From NCBI GenBank assembly GCA_964543195.1, contig CAZIXF010000028.1, forward strand, positions 3,407-67,406: DNA of 64,000 nt, given 5' to 3'. Shown piece after piece: positions 8,678 to 18,364 of this stretch. The DNA comes from JAGTVG01 sp964543195. Its GTDB lineage: Bacteria > Bacteroidota > Bacteroidia > Cytophagales > Cyclobacteriaceae. A program made the translations under genes and the position numbers. A model generated the notes under the pieces. It made no database searches. It worked only from the letters and a program-made list of their open reading frames with translations, and was not told where the DNA came from. Within the stretch, counting starts at the first letter, position 1. The number at the start of each line of letters is the position of its first letter.

Positions 8678-9787
8678 TTATTCTTTCTGATAAATAATAA
8701 ACAAGGCAGGAGAAGAGGTTCCCGGTTTTTTTGAGTTCAATAAACGGTATATCTCTTCAGCGAGTGGTTTCAGTATGCCTGAAGAGTTATTGGACAATAG
8801 TATGATGGCAATATCTTTATCCAGATACCGGTCAAAGAAAGTCCTGAAACCCTCCAGCTCACCGGCATGGTATACATGATCCGGGTTTTCGGGATCGATG
8901 TTCCAGCCGAACCCGTAATACGCTGTACTGTCGTTTTTAAGCACATAGGGTTGATAAGCCAACTCTTTAATCCTTTTATCAATGATTTTATTGTTAACCA
9001 ATGCCTTATGCCATTGATAAAGATCCTCTGCGTTGGAATATATGCCACCGCCACCTGTGGTACGGAACCGGTAATCGGTGAGTGTGCTGTCCCTGCCGTA
9101 CCCGGTAGCCTTGTTATTAACCGCAGGGGCCTGTTCATCAAAGACGATAGTCTGATCCAGGCCTGCTTTTTTGAACACATTTTCTTTGAGAAAATGTGCG
9201 AAAGTCGTATCCGTGATCCGGTCAACCAGGATAGACAGAAGCACATAGCCGGAATTACTGTATTTATACCGGCTTCCGGGCTCAAATTCAAGGCGTTCAA
9301 CCTCTTTCAACAGATAAAGTACATCTTCATTGGTAAATCCTTCGTGCGGCTTAGCGAACTCATAATAATCCGGTATGCCACTGGTATGGGTTAACAGATG
9401 CCTGAAGGTAATGGGTTTGTAAAGATCTGGCAGTTCTTCCATATAAAGGGTAATAGTTTCATCGAGCCGGATCTTGCCTTGCTGGACCAGGAGCAGGATG
9501 GCAGTGGCGGTAAACTGTTTGCTGACAGAGGCCAGGTAAAATTTTGTTTCGGGGGATAAAGGTATATTTTTACTGCGATCGGCCAGGCCAAAAGCTCCCT
9601 TATAAACTATCCCCGTTGAATCGGCAACCAGTACCGTGCCATCGAAGGCTCCTGTATCATGTACATGTTCAATGAGCTGCCGGACAGAAAAAGTGCGGGC
9701 ATCCTGAGCATCTCCTTTCTCCGGTCGTCGATCGCAGGATATAAAGATATAACCAATTATTACTGCCAGATACAAGTATTTATTCAT
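8678..9787 (-). CDS. serine hydrolase, class C β-lactamase/esterase family, lipoprotein
   Basis: The 369-residue product has a lipoprotein signal ending FISC at Cys19. It carries the penicillin-binding-protein motifs: the SxxK nucleophile in FYLASVSKQFTATA, YxN in KYSNSGYVLL, and a C-terminal HAG (VYHAGELEGF) in place of KTG. These define the Beta-lactamase (PF00144) family, which includes D-amino-acid peptidases, esterases and PBP4*-type proteins. It is convergent with the kinase operon, 110 bp apart, and stands alone. True β-lactam hydrolysis is not implied. Confidence 0.88.
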   Translation of the reverse strand: MNKYLYLAVIIGYIFISCDRRPEKGDAQDARTFSVRQLIEHVHDTGAFDGTVLVADSTGIVYKGAFGLADRSKNIPLSPETKFYLASVSKQFTATAILLLVQQGKIRLDETITLYMEELPDLYKPITFRHLLTHTSGIPDYYEFAKPHEGFTNEDVLYLLKEVERLEFEPGSRYKYSNSGYVLLSILVDRITDTTFAHFLKENVFKKAGLDQTIVFDEQAPAVNNKATGYGRDSTLTDYRFRTTGGGGIYSNAEDLYQWHKALVNNKIIDKRIKELAYQPYVLKNDSTAYYGFGWNIDPENPDHVYHAGELEGFRTFFDRYLDKDIAIILLSNNSSGILKPLAEEIYRLLNSKKPGTSSPALFIIYQKE

Positions 9788-10115
9788 ATAAGTTTTTCAA
9801 AAGCAAACCATTTACCTCTTCCGGGTCTATAATATCATTTCAAATCTGTCAACCATCAGCTTTTTTTACCCCATCAACTTTCCGTTTTTCTCCCAACGCG
9901 ACTACCCACAATTTTCTTCCGATTCACCTTTCATTTTTCTTCCATACCCCAACCTTCCGTTCTGTACGTTTATAAAAATTTATATTCAACTCCACCTCCA
10001 ACCCATAATCGTCCGTTCTCCACATGGTTGCAATATATAATTTACTTCACTTCCAACCAGCTGTTCTGGAACAATATGGCCGTTACGTGAGATGTACAAT
10101 ACTCAGTTTCCCCCT
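9788..10115. other. 328-bp intergenic region, nothing recognised
   Basis: This stretch between the serine hydrolase start and the arylsulfatase stop is pyrimidine-rich on the plus strand and holds only short interrupted reading frames. I see no repeat, tRNA or convincing terminator. Confidence 0.5.
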
Positions 10116-11669
10116 TCAGGGCAGGGTATCCTTCCACTGCCGGTAAGCCTGCTCCAGCATATGTACTTTTTCAGGCCGGTCATCCGCCAGGTTATTCACT
10201 TCAGTGCGGTCTTCCGTCATATCGTATAATTCCCAATCCTCCGCATTGACCTTTACGATCTTCCAGTCGCCCATTCTGAACATCCTGAACCGCTCGCTCC
10301 AGCCCGAGACAAAATAGGCGGGAGGTTCTCTTTTTTCTCCCATGAATACCGGCAGAAGAGATTTTCCATGCAAAGGGATCGACGGCTGAGCGTCCACCGT
10401 TTCGGGATAGGAAACACCGGCAATTTCAAGCAGGGTTGGTACTATGTCCACCACATGTCCGGGTTGATGGGTAATGCTGCCATAATCCCGGATCCTCGGG
10501 GGCCAGGAAGCAATCAAATGTGTATTGGCTCCGCCTTCATGACCGTATTGCTTGAAATATCTGAAGGGTGTATTACCAAGATTGGCCCAGGCAGCGCTTA
10601 ATGTACGATAACCTTCGGCAGGTCCGGGAGGATAATCAAAATCACGGTTGCTGTCATAGGGACAGGAGCCATTATCGGAGAGATACATGATGAGGGTATT
10701 ATCCCGGAGACCGTTTTCTTCAAGATAGTTCACTATCCTTCCAATATTAATATCCAGTCGGTGAACCATGGCTGCATAGACTGCCATTTCAAGATCGAGT
10801 CTGTTTTTTTCTTCTTCACTAAGTGAGTTCCAGGGACGATAAAGGGGAATATTGTTCCTTATTTCTTCATCTCCGGGAGGATGGCCCCGGAATTTGTTGA
10901 TATTGCCTTCCGGTGGGCTCAATATATATTTTTCTTCGAGAATACCCATATCGGTCATGCTCTCGTACCGTCGTTGCCTTAATGTATCCCAGCCGGCAAG
11001 GTATTTTCCCCTGAATTTAGCAACATCCTCTTCGCGGGCCTGCAATGGATAGTGTGCTGAATTATAAGCCATATAAAGGAAAAAAGGCTGGTCTTTATGC
11101 GTGGCCGTATCGAGAAATTTAAGCGCATGATCGGTAAGAACATCGGTTTTGTAAAAAGGCTCTTTTTCATGATACACATCCTGCACAGGTAGCTGTTTTC
11201 CATTCAAACGGAAAGGGTGGGACATCTCCCCGGAGGGAGGGATAAAATATTCACTGATGACATCAAAAATAAAGGTATGATCGTAATGATTTTCTGCATA
11301 GGCAGCCTTCGGTATCCAGTTATGAAAATGTTCCTTACCGCACATAACGGTCGTGTAGCCGTGATTGCTCAGATGTTCTCCCAGTGTAATGGTACGATGA
11401 TCACCCTGATATAGGCCGGTCAGCATGACCGATCGTGTGGTCTGGCATTTAGACATGTTATAAAACTGTGTAAATCGAAGACCCTCGCGGGCAAGCCTGT
11501 CCAGGTTGGGAGTGGCAATTTCGCTACCATAGCATCCCAGGTCCGAAAAACCGATATCATCACCCAGGATAAGCACGATATTGGGAGGCTTGTCTTCGCT
11601 CTTTTGCTGGCATGTCAGGAGAGGAAAGACCAACATAAAAAAAACAGTTATCCGATTTAAGCGTCTCAT
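10116..11669 (-). CDS. sulfatase (S1 family), lipoprotein
   Basis: The 517-residue protein has a lipobox-like signal (FPLLTCQQK). The sulfatase N-domain opens with PPNIVLILGDDIGFSDLGCYG, giving the DD metal ligands. The catalytic segment reads MSKCQTTRSVMLTG, where Cys would be converted to formylglycine; the third position of the C-x-P/A-x-R signature is Thr instead of Pro/Ala. Further active-site blocks are MCGKEHFHNW, MYLSDNGSCPYD and the C-terminal ELYDMTEDRTEVNNLA. It likely removes sulfate esters from glycans outside the cytoplasm. It is last in a minus-strand sulfatase series. Confidence 0.92.
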   Translation of the reverse strand: MRRLNRITVFFMLVFPLLTCQQKSEDKPPNIVLILGDDIGFSDLGCYGSEIATPNLDRLAREGLRFTQFYNMSKCQTTRSVMLTGLYQGDHRTITLGEHLSNHGYTTVMCGKEHFHNWIPKAAYAENHYDHTFIFDVISEYFIPPSGEMSHPFRLNGKQLPVQDVYHEKEPFYKTDVLTDHALKFLDTATHKDQPFFLYMAYNSAHYPLQAREEDVAKFRGKYLAGWDTLRQRRYESMTDMGILEEKYILSPPEGNINKFRGHPPGDEEIRNNIPLYRPWNSLSEEEKNRLDLEMAVYAAMVHRLDINIGRIVNYLEENGLRDNTLIMYLSDNGSCPYDSNRDFDYPPGPAEGYRTLSAAWANLGNTPFRYFKQYGHEGGANTHLIASWPPRIRDYGSITHQPGHVVDIVPTLLEIAGVSYPETVDAQPSIPLHGKSLLPVFMGEKREPPAYFVSGWSERFRMFRMGDWKIVKVNAEDWELYDMTEDRTEVNNLADDRPEKVHMLEQAYRQWKDTLP

Positions 11670-11727
11670 ATTTTAAGTTTTAATTTATTGTAGCTGATAA
11701 AACACCTCATTTTCAGTTAATTATGAT

Positions 11728-13626
11728 CTACTTTTTAAATGCTTCATTTAAGGCCCAGCTTGCATATAGGTCATAGCCTTTCCATTTATCGGCGGTTTGT
11801 TCATCGAGCCGGTTTTTGATTTTCAGTACTTCATTCTTTATAGCTGTGGTCCTGTTCCTGTTCAGTTCAAAGATCCTGGCGGCCATCAGAAGCACCATAT
11901 CCTCATCAGAATTCAGGCCTTCAAGTATTGTATCCTGAGCCGTTTCGGAACATTGGTCAAAAGAGCATAAGGCATCAGCCGAGGCCAGTCTCACGTATAT
12001 GGAAGGATCTGAAAGTGCTTCTCTTAATGCCATAATGGTATTTTCTTGAGGATCTTTTGCATACTGCAGCCATACGGCAGCCCAGTATCTCAACAATACA
12101 TGATCGTCGTTCAGGTAACCTGTCAGTTGGCGTTGGTCGACGGAGGAGTCAAGGATAAGATTATTCAGATCGAGGATCTTCTCTAAAGGATATTTGTCAG
12201 GATCCCCGGCCAGGTGATATGCTGTCTGACCATTTGTGTGTTTTTTCATATAAGCTTCCGGCATCAGGCCGGTATCGTGGGTTCGCAGCATCCAGTTTTC
12301 CAGCCGGTTTCTCATTTCCAAAAGTACATCTTCATATTCCGGATCATCAGCCAGATTACGGGTTTCATATGGATCCTTTTCAAGATCATACAATTCCTCG
12401 GGCATACGGCGGGGCAACCACATGCTTTGTTGGGCTCCGGTCATTTCTGTGATTTCTTTTAGCCGGTAAAGTTCCTGCATGATCTCCGATTGGTCGCTAT
12501 AAAAATTAGGTTGGATGAGGGGCAAATGAGGAAGGAAATTCATAATATAACTATACCGGCTGCTTTTTACTGCGCGGCTGATCTCAAATGCCTCATCCAC
12601 ACGATCGGAGGTGGCAAAGGCATAGGTTCTTGTTGATTCTTTGGCCTCTTCTCCCATAAAGGCCTGCCCCTGCATATATTCAGGTTTCTCAATTCCGGCA
12701 ATAGACAATAAGGTGGGAGGAAAGTCCGCAAAACTTACGATATCCTCTACTTCTGTTCCTATCCGGTAGGTGGTTATATCCCTGTATTTATCAGGAACAT
12801 ACACAATAAACGGAACCTGCACGCCGGAATTATACAAAGCGCGTTTAGACCTGGGCATACCCGTACCATGGTCTGAAAAGAAAAATACGATGGTGTTTTC
12901 AGCCAGGCCATCTTCTTCAAGCTGATCGAGGATATCACCCACCTGCCGGTCCATGATCGTGACCAGATCATAATACCGTGCCCAGAGTTTTCTTACACGA
13001 GGTGAATCGAAGAAATATGGAGGAAGTTGAATACTGTCCGGGTGTTGTCTTTCCTTATCTTCAAGCAACCGTCCATATTTTTCATAAAAAGTTTGATCAT
13101 CGCCAAAAATCTGAGATTGATGAGTGGTTTCAAAGTTAAACACACTGAAAAAAGGACTTTTTCCAGGACGGTTTCTCCAATGGGCTGTCCGGCTTGACTC
13201 GTTCCATATGGTTGTGTCGACGAAATTATAATCCTCCTTATAATAATTGGTGCAGTAATAACCCGATTCTCTCAATAGATGCGGTACCGTTTTGATTTCG
13301 CCGGGGATATTAAAATCGGATCTGAGATTCTGTGTACCCATGGAAGTGGCATATATGCCCGTCACCAGGCAGGAGCGGGCAGGAGCGCAAACAGGAGCAG
13401 TAGAGTAAGCATTATTAAATTGAATGCCTCTTTCGGCCAGGTTGTCAAGGTTTGGCGTTGTTGCCACCGGATCCCCGTACGTGCCCAGCATGGGTGTGAT
13501 ATCTTCCGTAGTGATCCAAAGAATGTTAGGAAGATCTTTTCTGTCATCTTTTTCTTCCGGTTGACAGCCGAATGCTATGATCAATAATGAGAATAAATGA
13601 GTTATAATTAAATTAAGAAATTTCAT
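11728..13626 (-). CDS. sulfatase with C-terminal HEAT-like repeats, lipoprotein
   Basis: The 632-residue protein has a lipoprotein signal (IIAFGCQPEE). Its sulfatase domain has LPNILWITTEDITPMLG, with Glu-Asp where most sulfatases have Asp-Asp. The canonical maturation motif is CAPARSCLVTG, and VFFFSDHGTGMPRSK supplies the second metal-site block. The domain ends near ELYDLEKDPYETRNLAD. The last ~150 residues are α-helical HEAT-like repeats (LLRYWAAVWLQ; PSIYVRLASADALC). The WITxED form resembles heparan N-sulfatase-like bacterial enzymes, but substrate is unknown. It is a close paralogue of the gene upstream (13741-15651). Confidence 0.92.
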   Translation of the reverse strand: MKFLNLIITHLFSLLIIAFGCQPEEKDDRKDLPNILWITTEDITPMLGTYGDPVATTPNLDNLAERGIQFNNAYSTAPVCAPARSCLVTGIYATSMGTQNLRSDFNIPGEIKTVPHLLRESGYYCTNYYKEDYNFVDTTIWNESSRTAHWRNRPGKSPFFSVFNFETTHQSQIFGDDQTFYEKYGRLLEDKERQHPDSIQLPPYFFDSPRVRKLWARYYDLVTIMDRQVGDILDQLEEDGLAENTIVFFFSDHGTGMPRSKRALYNSGVQVPFIVYVPDKYRDITTYRIGTEVEDIVSFADFPPTLLSIAGIEKPEYMQGQAFMGEEAKESTRTYAFATSDRVDEAFEISRAVKSSRYSYIMNFLPHLPLIQPNFYSDQSEIMQELYRLKEITEMTGAQQSMWLPRRMPEELYDLEKDPYETRNLADDPEYEDVLLEMRNRLENWMLRTHDTGLMPEAYMKKHTNGQTAYHLAGDPDKYPLEKILDLNNLILDSSVDQRQLTGYLNDDHVLLRYWAAVWLQYAKDPQENTIMALREALSDPSIYVRLASADALCSFDQCSETAQDTILEGLNSDEDMVLLMAARIFELNRNRTTAIKNEVLKIKNRLDEQTADKWKGYDLYASWALNEAFKK

Positions 13627-13740
13627 GGAAGTATCCGGTTAATGTTATTTTAAAAAAATCCCCGTTTTTACAATTATTGATATGATCTGTTAATATATAA
13701 AAGACTTTTTAGTTATGAATGATCGATGCCTGGTTTTCTC

Positions 13741-15651
13741 TTATTCCGTAATCCCAAATGCGGCTTTCAGTGCCCACAGAGCATTGATATCATATCCTTT
13801 CCACTGTTCTTCAGTGGTTATGCTATCGAGGTGATGATATATTTTTCGCACCTCGTCTTCGATCTTCCTGGCTTTTTTATGATGCCACTGGTATACCCGG
13901 GCTGCTGTCAACACATCGATCATTCTTTGCGATCTCAATCCGTTTAGGATCACTTTCTGTGCCTGTTCATCACATTGGTCATGAGCACACAGCGCATCGG
14001 CAGCCGCCAGTTGAACGTAGAGCGATTTATCTGCCAGGGTAGACCTCAATTCCTCCAGGGTACGAGGTGAAGGTTCTTTTACACTTTGAAGGTTGACCGC
14101 AGCCCAGTATCGGATTAATTCATGAGAGTGAGTAAGTTTACTGGCCAGTATCTCCTGGTCAATCGGCTTTCTCAATAAAAGCTCGTTCAGTTCAAGGATC
14201 TCTTTCAGGGGATAAAGACTGGAATCACGGGCCAGGTCGAAAGGTATCCTGGATTTCGTGTTTTTAATTACGTATCCTTCGGGCATAAATCCTGCATCCC
14301 TTGTTTCAAGGATCCAATCCTTCAATTTTCCCCGCAAATTCACAAGCACTTCGTAGTATTGTGGATCGTTAACCAGATTGTTCAATTCATAAGGATCGAC
14401 ACGGAGGTCATAGAGTTCTTCGGGTGGTCGATGAGATTGCCAGATATGTTTTTCGGCCTGGGTAAATACACTATCTTCTTTAAGCCGGTATAATTCCTGC
14501 ATAATCTCCGACTGATCATTATAATAATTGGGTTGCATCCAGGGAAGATGAGGTAGATAATTGCGTATATAGTTAAAACTATCCGTCTTTACCGAGCGAC
14601 TTATGTCGAACACTTCATCGATACGGTCACGGGCTGCGAATGCATATCGCCGTGGTTTCATTTTCTGACTTCCCAGGAAAGGGCGTCCCTGCCAGTAAGA
14701 GGGAATCTGCCAGCCTATTAACGAAAGGACGGTTGGTTGAAGATCAACAAAGCTCACGGTCTCACCGGTTTGGGTACCGGGTTCATGTTCCGTTAAATAC
14801 CTGAATTTTTCTGGAAGGTATACGATCAAGGGCACTCTAGTACCGGAATTATACAATACTCCTTTTGACCTTGGCATGCCCGTACCGTGATCAGAGAAGA
14901 AAAACACAATGGTGCTTTCACGTAATCCGTCATCTTCAAGTTGCTCCAGAAGTTCCCCGGTCTGCCGGTCCATGAGGGTGGTCAGATCATAATACCTTGC
15001 CCATAGCTTTCGTATTTCCGGTGAATCCGGAATATAAGGAGGAAGTTTAATGTTGGATGGATCATGACGTTGGGACTCTGTCAGTAGCTTGCCAAATCTA
15101 TTGTGAAAGGTTTCATCATCACCAAAGATCCGGGATTGATGGGTTGTTTCAAAATTAAAAACACTGAAGAAAGGGGCTCCATCCGGCCGGTTGCGCCAGT
15201 GGGCCGTACCACTAGATTCGTTCCAGATCGTGGTATCGGAGAAATTATAATCCCTTTTCCGGTTATTGGTACAGTAATAACCATATTCTCTCAGTATATG
15301 GGGCAGGGTTTTTATTTTTTCCGGAAGGTTAAAATCCGAGCGGTGATCATGCGTGCCCAGCGTGGTGGCATAAAGACCGGTAACCAGGCAGGAGCGGGCT
15401 GGCGAGCAGACGGGTGATGTGGCAAATGCATTGTTATACTGAATTCCATTTTCAGCAAGACGGTCGAGGCTGGGTGTAACAGCCACCTGATCGCCATAAG
15501 TTCCCAACATGGGGGAAAGATCTTCACAGGTGATCCAGAGTACATTGGGAAGATCAAGATCCGGCACTTCTGTTTGCCGGTCAGTACAAGAAAGAATGAC
15601 CGTCGGAAAAAATAAAAATATGAATAATGACCATTTTATAAAGATTTTCAT
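13741..15651 (-). CDS. sulfatase with C-terminal HEAT-like repeats, lipoprotein (paralogue)
   Basis: The 636-residue protein shares its layout and long identical stretches with the downstream paralogue: lipobox VILSC, LPNVLWITCEDLSPMLG, maturation motif CSPARSCLVTG, HWRNRP, VFNFETTHQS and VFFFSDHGTGMPRSK. The HEAT-like tail is present (ELIRYWAAVNLQ; KSLYVQLAAADALC). Two neighbouring copies point to tandem duplication followed by divergence, perhaps splitting work between two sulfation positions (inference). Confidence 0.92.
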   Translation of the reverse strand: MKIFIKWSLFIFLFFPTVILSCTDRQTEVPDLDLPNVLWITCEDLSPMLGTYGDQVAVTPSLDRLAENGIQYNNAFATSPVCSPARSCLVTGLYATTLGTHDHRSDFNLPEKIKTLPHILREYGYYCTNNRKRDYNFSDTTIWNESSGTAHWRNRPDGAPFFSVFNFETTHQSRIFGDDETFHNRFGKLLTESQRHDPSNIKLPPYIPDSPEIRKLWARYYDLTTLMDRQTGELLEQLEDDGLRESTIVFFFSDHGTGMPRSKGVLYNSGTRVPLIVYLPEKFRYLTEHEPGTQTGETVSFVDLQPTVLSLIGWQIPSYWQGRPFLGSQKMKPRRYAFAARDRIDEVFDISRSVKTDSFNYIRNYLPHLPWMQPNYYNDQSEIMQELYRLKEDSVFTQAEKHIWQSHRPPEELYDLRVDPYELNNLVNDPQYYEVLVNLRGKLKDWILETRDAGFMPEGYVIKNTKSRIPFDLARDSSLYPLKEILELNELLLRKPIDQEILASKLTHSHELIRYWAAVNLQSVKEPSPRTLEELRSTLADKSLYVQLAAADALCAHDQCDEQAQKVILNGLRSQRMIDVLTAARVYQWHHKKARKIEDEVRKIYHHLDSITTEEQWKGYDINALWALKAAFGITE

Positions 15652-15705
15652 TAATTTTTAAATTACAAATTAAAAAAATATTTTCATAAAAATATTATAA
15701 ATTTC

Positions 15706-16245
15706 CTATAAAGGCCTGGCCAGGATCAGACTGTCCCAGGGTTCCAGGTTAAAATAATTGCTGGCCCCGTTGATCAGGCTGAAGCTCCGGTCGAAGCCAC
15801 GTTTGACAGGCCAGTGTTCCGGAGGATCGCCTACATGCCACTTGCCTGATATAAAGATCTGATAACCATTTTTGTTCAACAATTCTGCTATGGTTGGAGT
15901 CGATTTTTTAAGCCATCCCTGGTATGCAGGCAGGAAAGTAGAATCCTGTTTGAGCCGTCCTTCGACCATGTCGCCCATACCGGCCTGGTGTGGGTACATC
16001 CCGGTCAGCAGTGAAGCTCTTGTAGGACAACAACGGGCGGCATTATAGAACTGGGTAATCACCAGGCCATGTTCAGCCAGGTAATCGATATTCGGAGTCG
16101 GGATCTCACTGCCGAAACAGCCGATATCAGAATAACCCATATCATTGGCCAGGATAATCACAATATTAGGCAATCGATCATTTTTATCCGGCTGGCAACC
16201 TGCACATGTTAGCAGGATCAGGATAAAAGGTACATAGAATTTCAT
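15706..16245 (-). pseudogene. truncated sulfatase (N-terminal third only)
   Basis: Only 179 codons remain of what is normally a ~500-residue sulfatase. The signal (ILLTCAGCQPD), the first metal site (LANDMGYSDIGCFG), the maturation motif CCPTRASLLTGMYPHQAGMG and SGKWHVGD are intact. The frame then stops at 15706 just after NGASNYFNLEPWDS. The second metal site and the C-terminal subdomain are missing, and only 54 bp separate it from the next gene, so the rest was deleted. The product should be inactive. Its ATG is the first triplet of an 8-bp repeat array (16243-16298). Confidence 0.8.
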
Positions 16246-16298
16246 TTGTTCATTTGTTCAGTTGTCCAGTTGTTCAGTTGTTCAGTTGTCCAGTTTTT
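16243..16298. repeat. 8-bp tandem array, left of scaffold gap 1
   Basis: Seven consecutive 8-bp units can be read: CATTTGTT twice, then CAGTTGTC, CAGTTGTT, CAGTTGTT, CAGTTGTC and CAGTTTTT. The first unit contains the start codon (minus strand) of the truncated sulfatase. Further 8-bp units ACTCCACA at 16343-16358 run into the gap. Confidence 0.9.
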
Positions 16299-16358
16299 CC
16301 TTTTCGTTGTTGATGAGTAATCTATTTGTTGAGGAATCATAAACTCCACAACTCCACA

Positions 16359-16458
16359 NNNNNNNNNNNNNNNNNNNNNNNNNNNNNNNNNNNNNNNNNN
16401 NNNNNNNNNNNNNNNNNNNNNNNNNNNNNNNNNNNNNNNNNNNNNNNNNNNNNNNNNN
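16359..16458. other. scaffold gap (100 N)
   Basis: Exactly 100 unknown bases, flanked on both sides by 8-bp tandem repeats. The true length is unknown. Confidence 0.98.
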
Positions 16459-16486
16459 CATTCACCCATTCACCCATTCACTCATT
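16459..16486. repeat. 8-bp tandem array, right of scaffold gap 1
   Basis: Units CATTCACC, CATTCACC, CATTCACT and a partial CATT follow the gap. The minus-strand stop codon of the neighbouring GH63-like gene (16478-16480) lies inside this array, so the array begins within the last codons of that gene. Confidence 0.9.
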
Positions 16487-18364
16487 AAAAAAGTGTCCTT
16501 CTTCCATCAAAGGAATGAATCCCAGCAATCCGCCCCAGGCATAAAAATCATTGGCATTCTTTACATCGGGACCTTCACCGGTTACGGCATTGTAATTTTC
16601 ATATACACGGCGGTTTTCTTTCCATTCCTTCATAATCAGGTTTAGGGATTTTTCAACCAGTATTTTGCGTGCCTCAGGCAACTCGTAATTCCGCAAACCC
16701 ATATAAACCAGAAAATTCATCGGAGCCCAGATCCGTCCCCTCCAGTAACTGTTGTCCTCATAGGCGGGGTCATCCCTGGATATGGAAGGGATCATCCATT
16801 CACCATAAAACTCTTCCGGGTTCATGAAGTGCTCTTCGATCATCCGCTCGGCTTGTTCCTGGGTGGGTACCCCTGATATCAAAGGATAAAAATTAGTAGG
16901 GGCCAGGTGGTCGCTGAATTGTCCCGTATTGGTGTACATGTCACGGTAAATACCGGATCGATCATCCCAAAGTTCCTGAAGTTTTTTACCATATCTGCCA
17001 GCCCTGGCTTCCAATTCGGCAGCATTACCGGTTTTTCCAAGCTCTGTGGCAATTTCAGCCAGATAATTACAATCAGCAATGTAGAGACCCATCAGTCCGG
17101 CATCTGCCAGTTCGAGAAGATTTTTTTCTTGATTGAATACCGCTTCATCGAAAAGGGGCGAATTATCCAGGCCCGATTCCCACATGGCGCCCTGTTTGGT
17201 ATTACCGCTCATCCCCTGTGGATGAGGATCCGACCCCCAGGACAGATATCCTTCATTGTCACGTTCCTGTTCCCACCAGCGGTTCCAGGTGAGTAACTTG
17301 TCATAAACTTCCTCAAGAAACCATTTTTCACCGTATTTATCATAAATAAGCTTGATGCACATACTGCCTACGGGAGGCTGTGAGCGGTCGAACGACTTTA
17401 CACCGAAAGAAGCTTCCAGGTTAGGTACAAAACCTTCCGGTGTAAGGGCGTTGGTCATGGCGATCGCATTGGCATAAGCCAGTTCTTTCTGGTCGATGGC
17501 CAGCATAAGGGCAGTAAAATAGGTATCCCAGTCGAAGATGATGTATCCACCCCAGGTTTCGTTCCATACCCGGCTGACAGGTGCAAGCGCCCGGTCATTT
17601 TTTGCATCATAGACCACATTCCAGGAAATAACGGACTGCATGGCTTCATAGGCACCGGAAAGATCGCCGTATTCTTCCGGAGCGGATTCGAACTTTTCTT
17701 TTTCCGAGCTGATAACCTCAATGATCTCTTCTTCCGTTCGCGGCCTTCCCGTATAAAATGCTGTAGTATTCTCCGATGACAATACATAATGGGGCGCCGG
17801 CAGGGGAAAGCGTTCATCTATGGTTTTACCGGTGGTACGAATGTCTATGGCTCGTTTATCAAACCCGGCTTTTATCATGTTATCGTCCCAGCCTGTATAA
17901 CCTGGTTTATTCCATAAAACACCCGCTTCAAGAACCAGGAGATGTGGATTGGGAGGCATATCGAGCGGTGTATAAAGGATGAGGACGTCTTCACCGTCGT
18001 GGGCAGACTGGATCCTTGCCCGGGTTCCGGCCCATTCCAATTCAAAACAGATATAACTACCATCGTAGGCATGGGCAACAGGGGTAATCGTTTCGGGAAA
18101 ATTGATCTGTGGACCGGTGATATATGCCTGGTCCATCCAATAGGGCCCGCCCCGTTTTTTTCTGAATGTCAACCTGAGTGATAATCCTTCCGGAAGCAGT
18201 ACCTGGGAAGCCAGGTTGGGATTGTTCCATGTATTCCAGCCTTGCAGAATACTCCGTTGAAGCTTCTCATTGGAATCAATTTTATGCACCTCATTCTGCA
18301 GCACCTGGTGTTCACATCCAAAAAACAGAACAGCCAGAGTAAAAAAAAGAAGATTTTTTCTCAT
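16478..18364 (-). CDS. trehalase/GH63-like (MGH1-like) glycoside hydrolase, lipoprotein
   Basis: I choose the ATG at 18364, giving about 628 residues, because it starts a clear lipoprotein signal (MRKNLLFFTLAVLFFGCEHQ); a longer frame to 18421 adds 19 unlikely residues. The (α/α)6-barrel region carries IIFDWDTYFTALML, GAMWESGLDNSPLFD (likely acid Asp) and YWRGRIWAPMNFLVY, signatures shared by trehalase, GH63 and mannosylglycerate-hydrolase-like enzymes. The N-terminal ~230 residues form a β-rich domain. It probably cleaves an α-linked glucoside or mannoside. It lies upstream of and in the same direction as the sulfatases. Confidence 0.85.
   Translation of the reverse strand: MRKNLLFFTLAVLFFGCEHQVLQNEVHKIDSNEKLQRSILQGWNTWNNPNLASQVLLPEGLSLRLTFRKKRGGPYWMDQAYITGPQINFPETITPVAHAYDGSYICFELEWAGTRARIQSAHDGEDVLILYTPLDMPPNPHLLVLEAGVLWNKPGYTGWDDNMIKAGFDKRAIDIRTTGKTIDERFPLPAPHYVLSSENTTAFYTGRPRTEEEIIEVISSEKEKFESAPEEYGDLSGAYEAMQSVISWNVVYDAKNDRALAPVSRVWNETWGGYIIFDWDTYFTALMLAIDQKELAYANAIAMTNALTPEGFVPNLEASFGVKSFDRSQPPVGSMCIKLIYDKYGEKWFLEEVYDKLLTWNRWWEQERDNEGYLSWGSDPHPQGMSGNTKQGAMWESGLDNSPLFDEAVFNQEKNLLELADAGLMGLYIADCNYLAEIATELGKTGNAAELEARAGRYGKKLQELWDDRSGIYRDMYTNTGQFSDHLAPTNFYPLISGVPTQEQAERMIEEHFMNPEEFYGEWMIPSISRDDPAYEDNSYWRGRIWAPMNFLVYMGLRNYELPEARKILVEKSLNLIMKEWKENRRVYENYNAVTGEGPDVKNANDFYAWGGLLGFIPLMEEGHFFNE

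Noticed and set aside
8678..9787. Serine hydrolase as an antibiotic-resistance β-lactamase
   Set aside because: The third motif is HAG rather than KTG and the context is carbohydrate metabolism; family alone does not show β-lactam hydrolysis.
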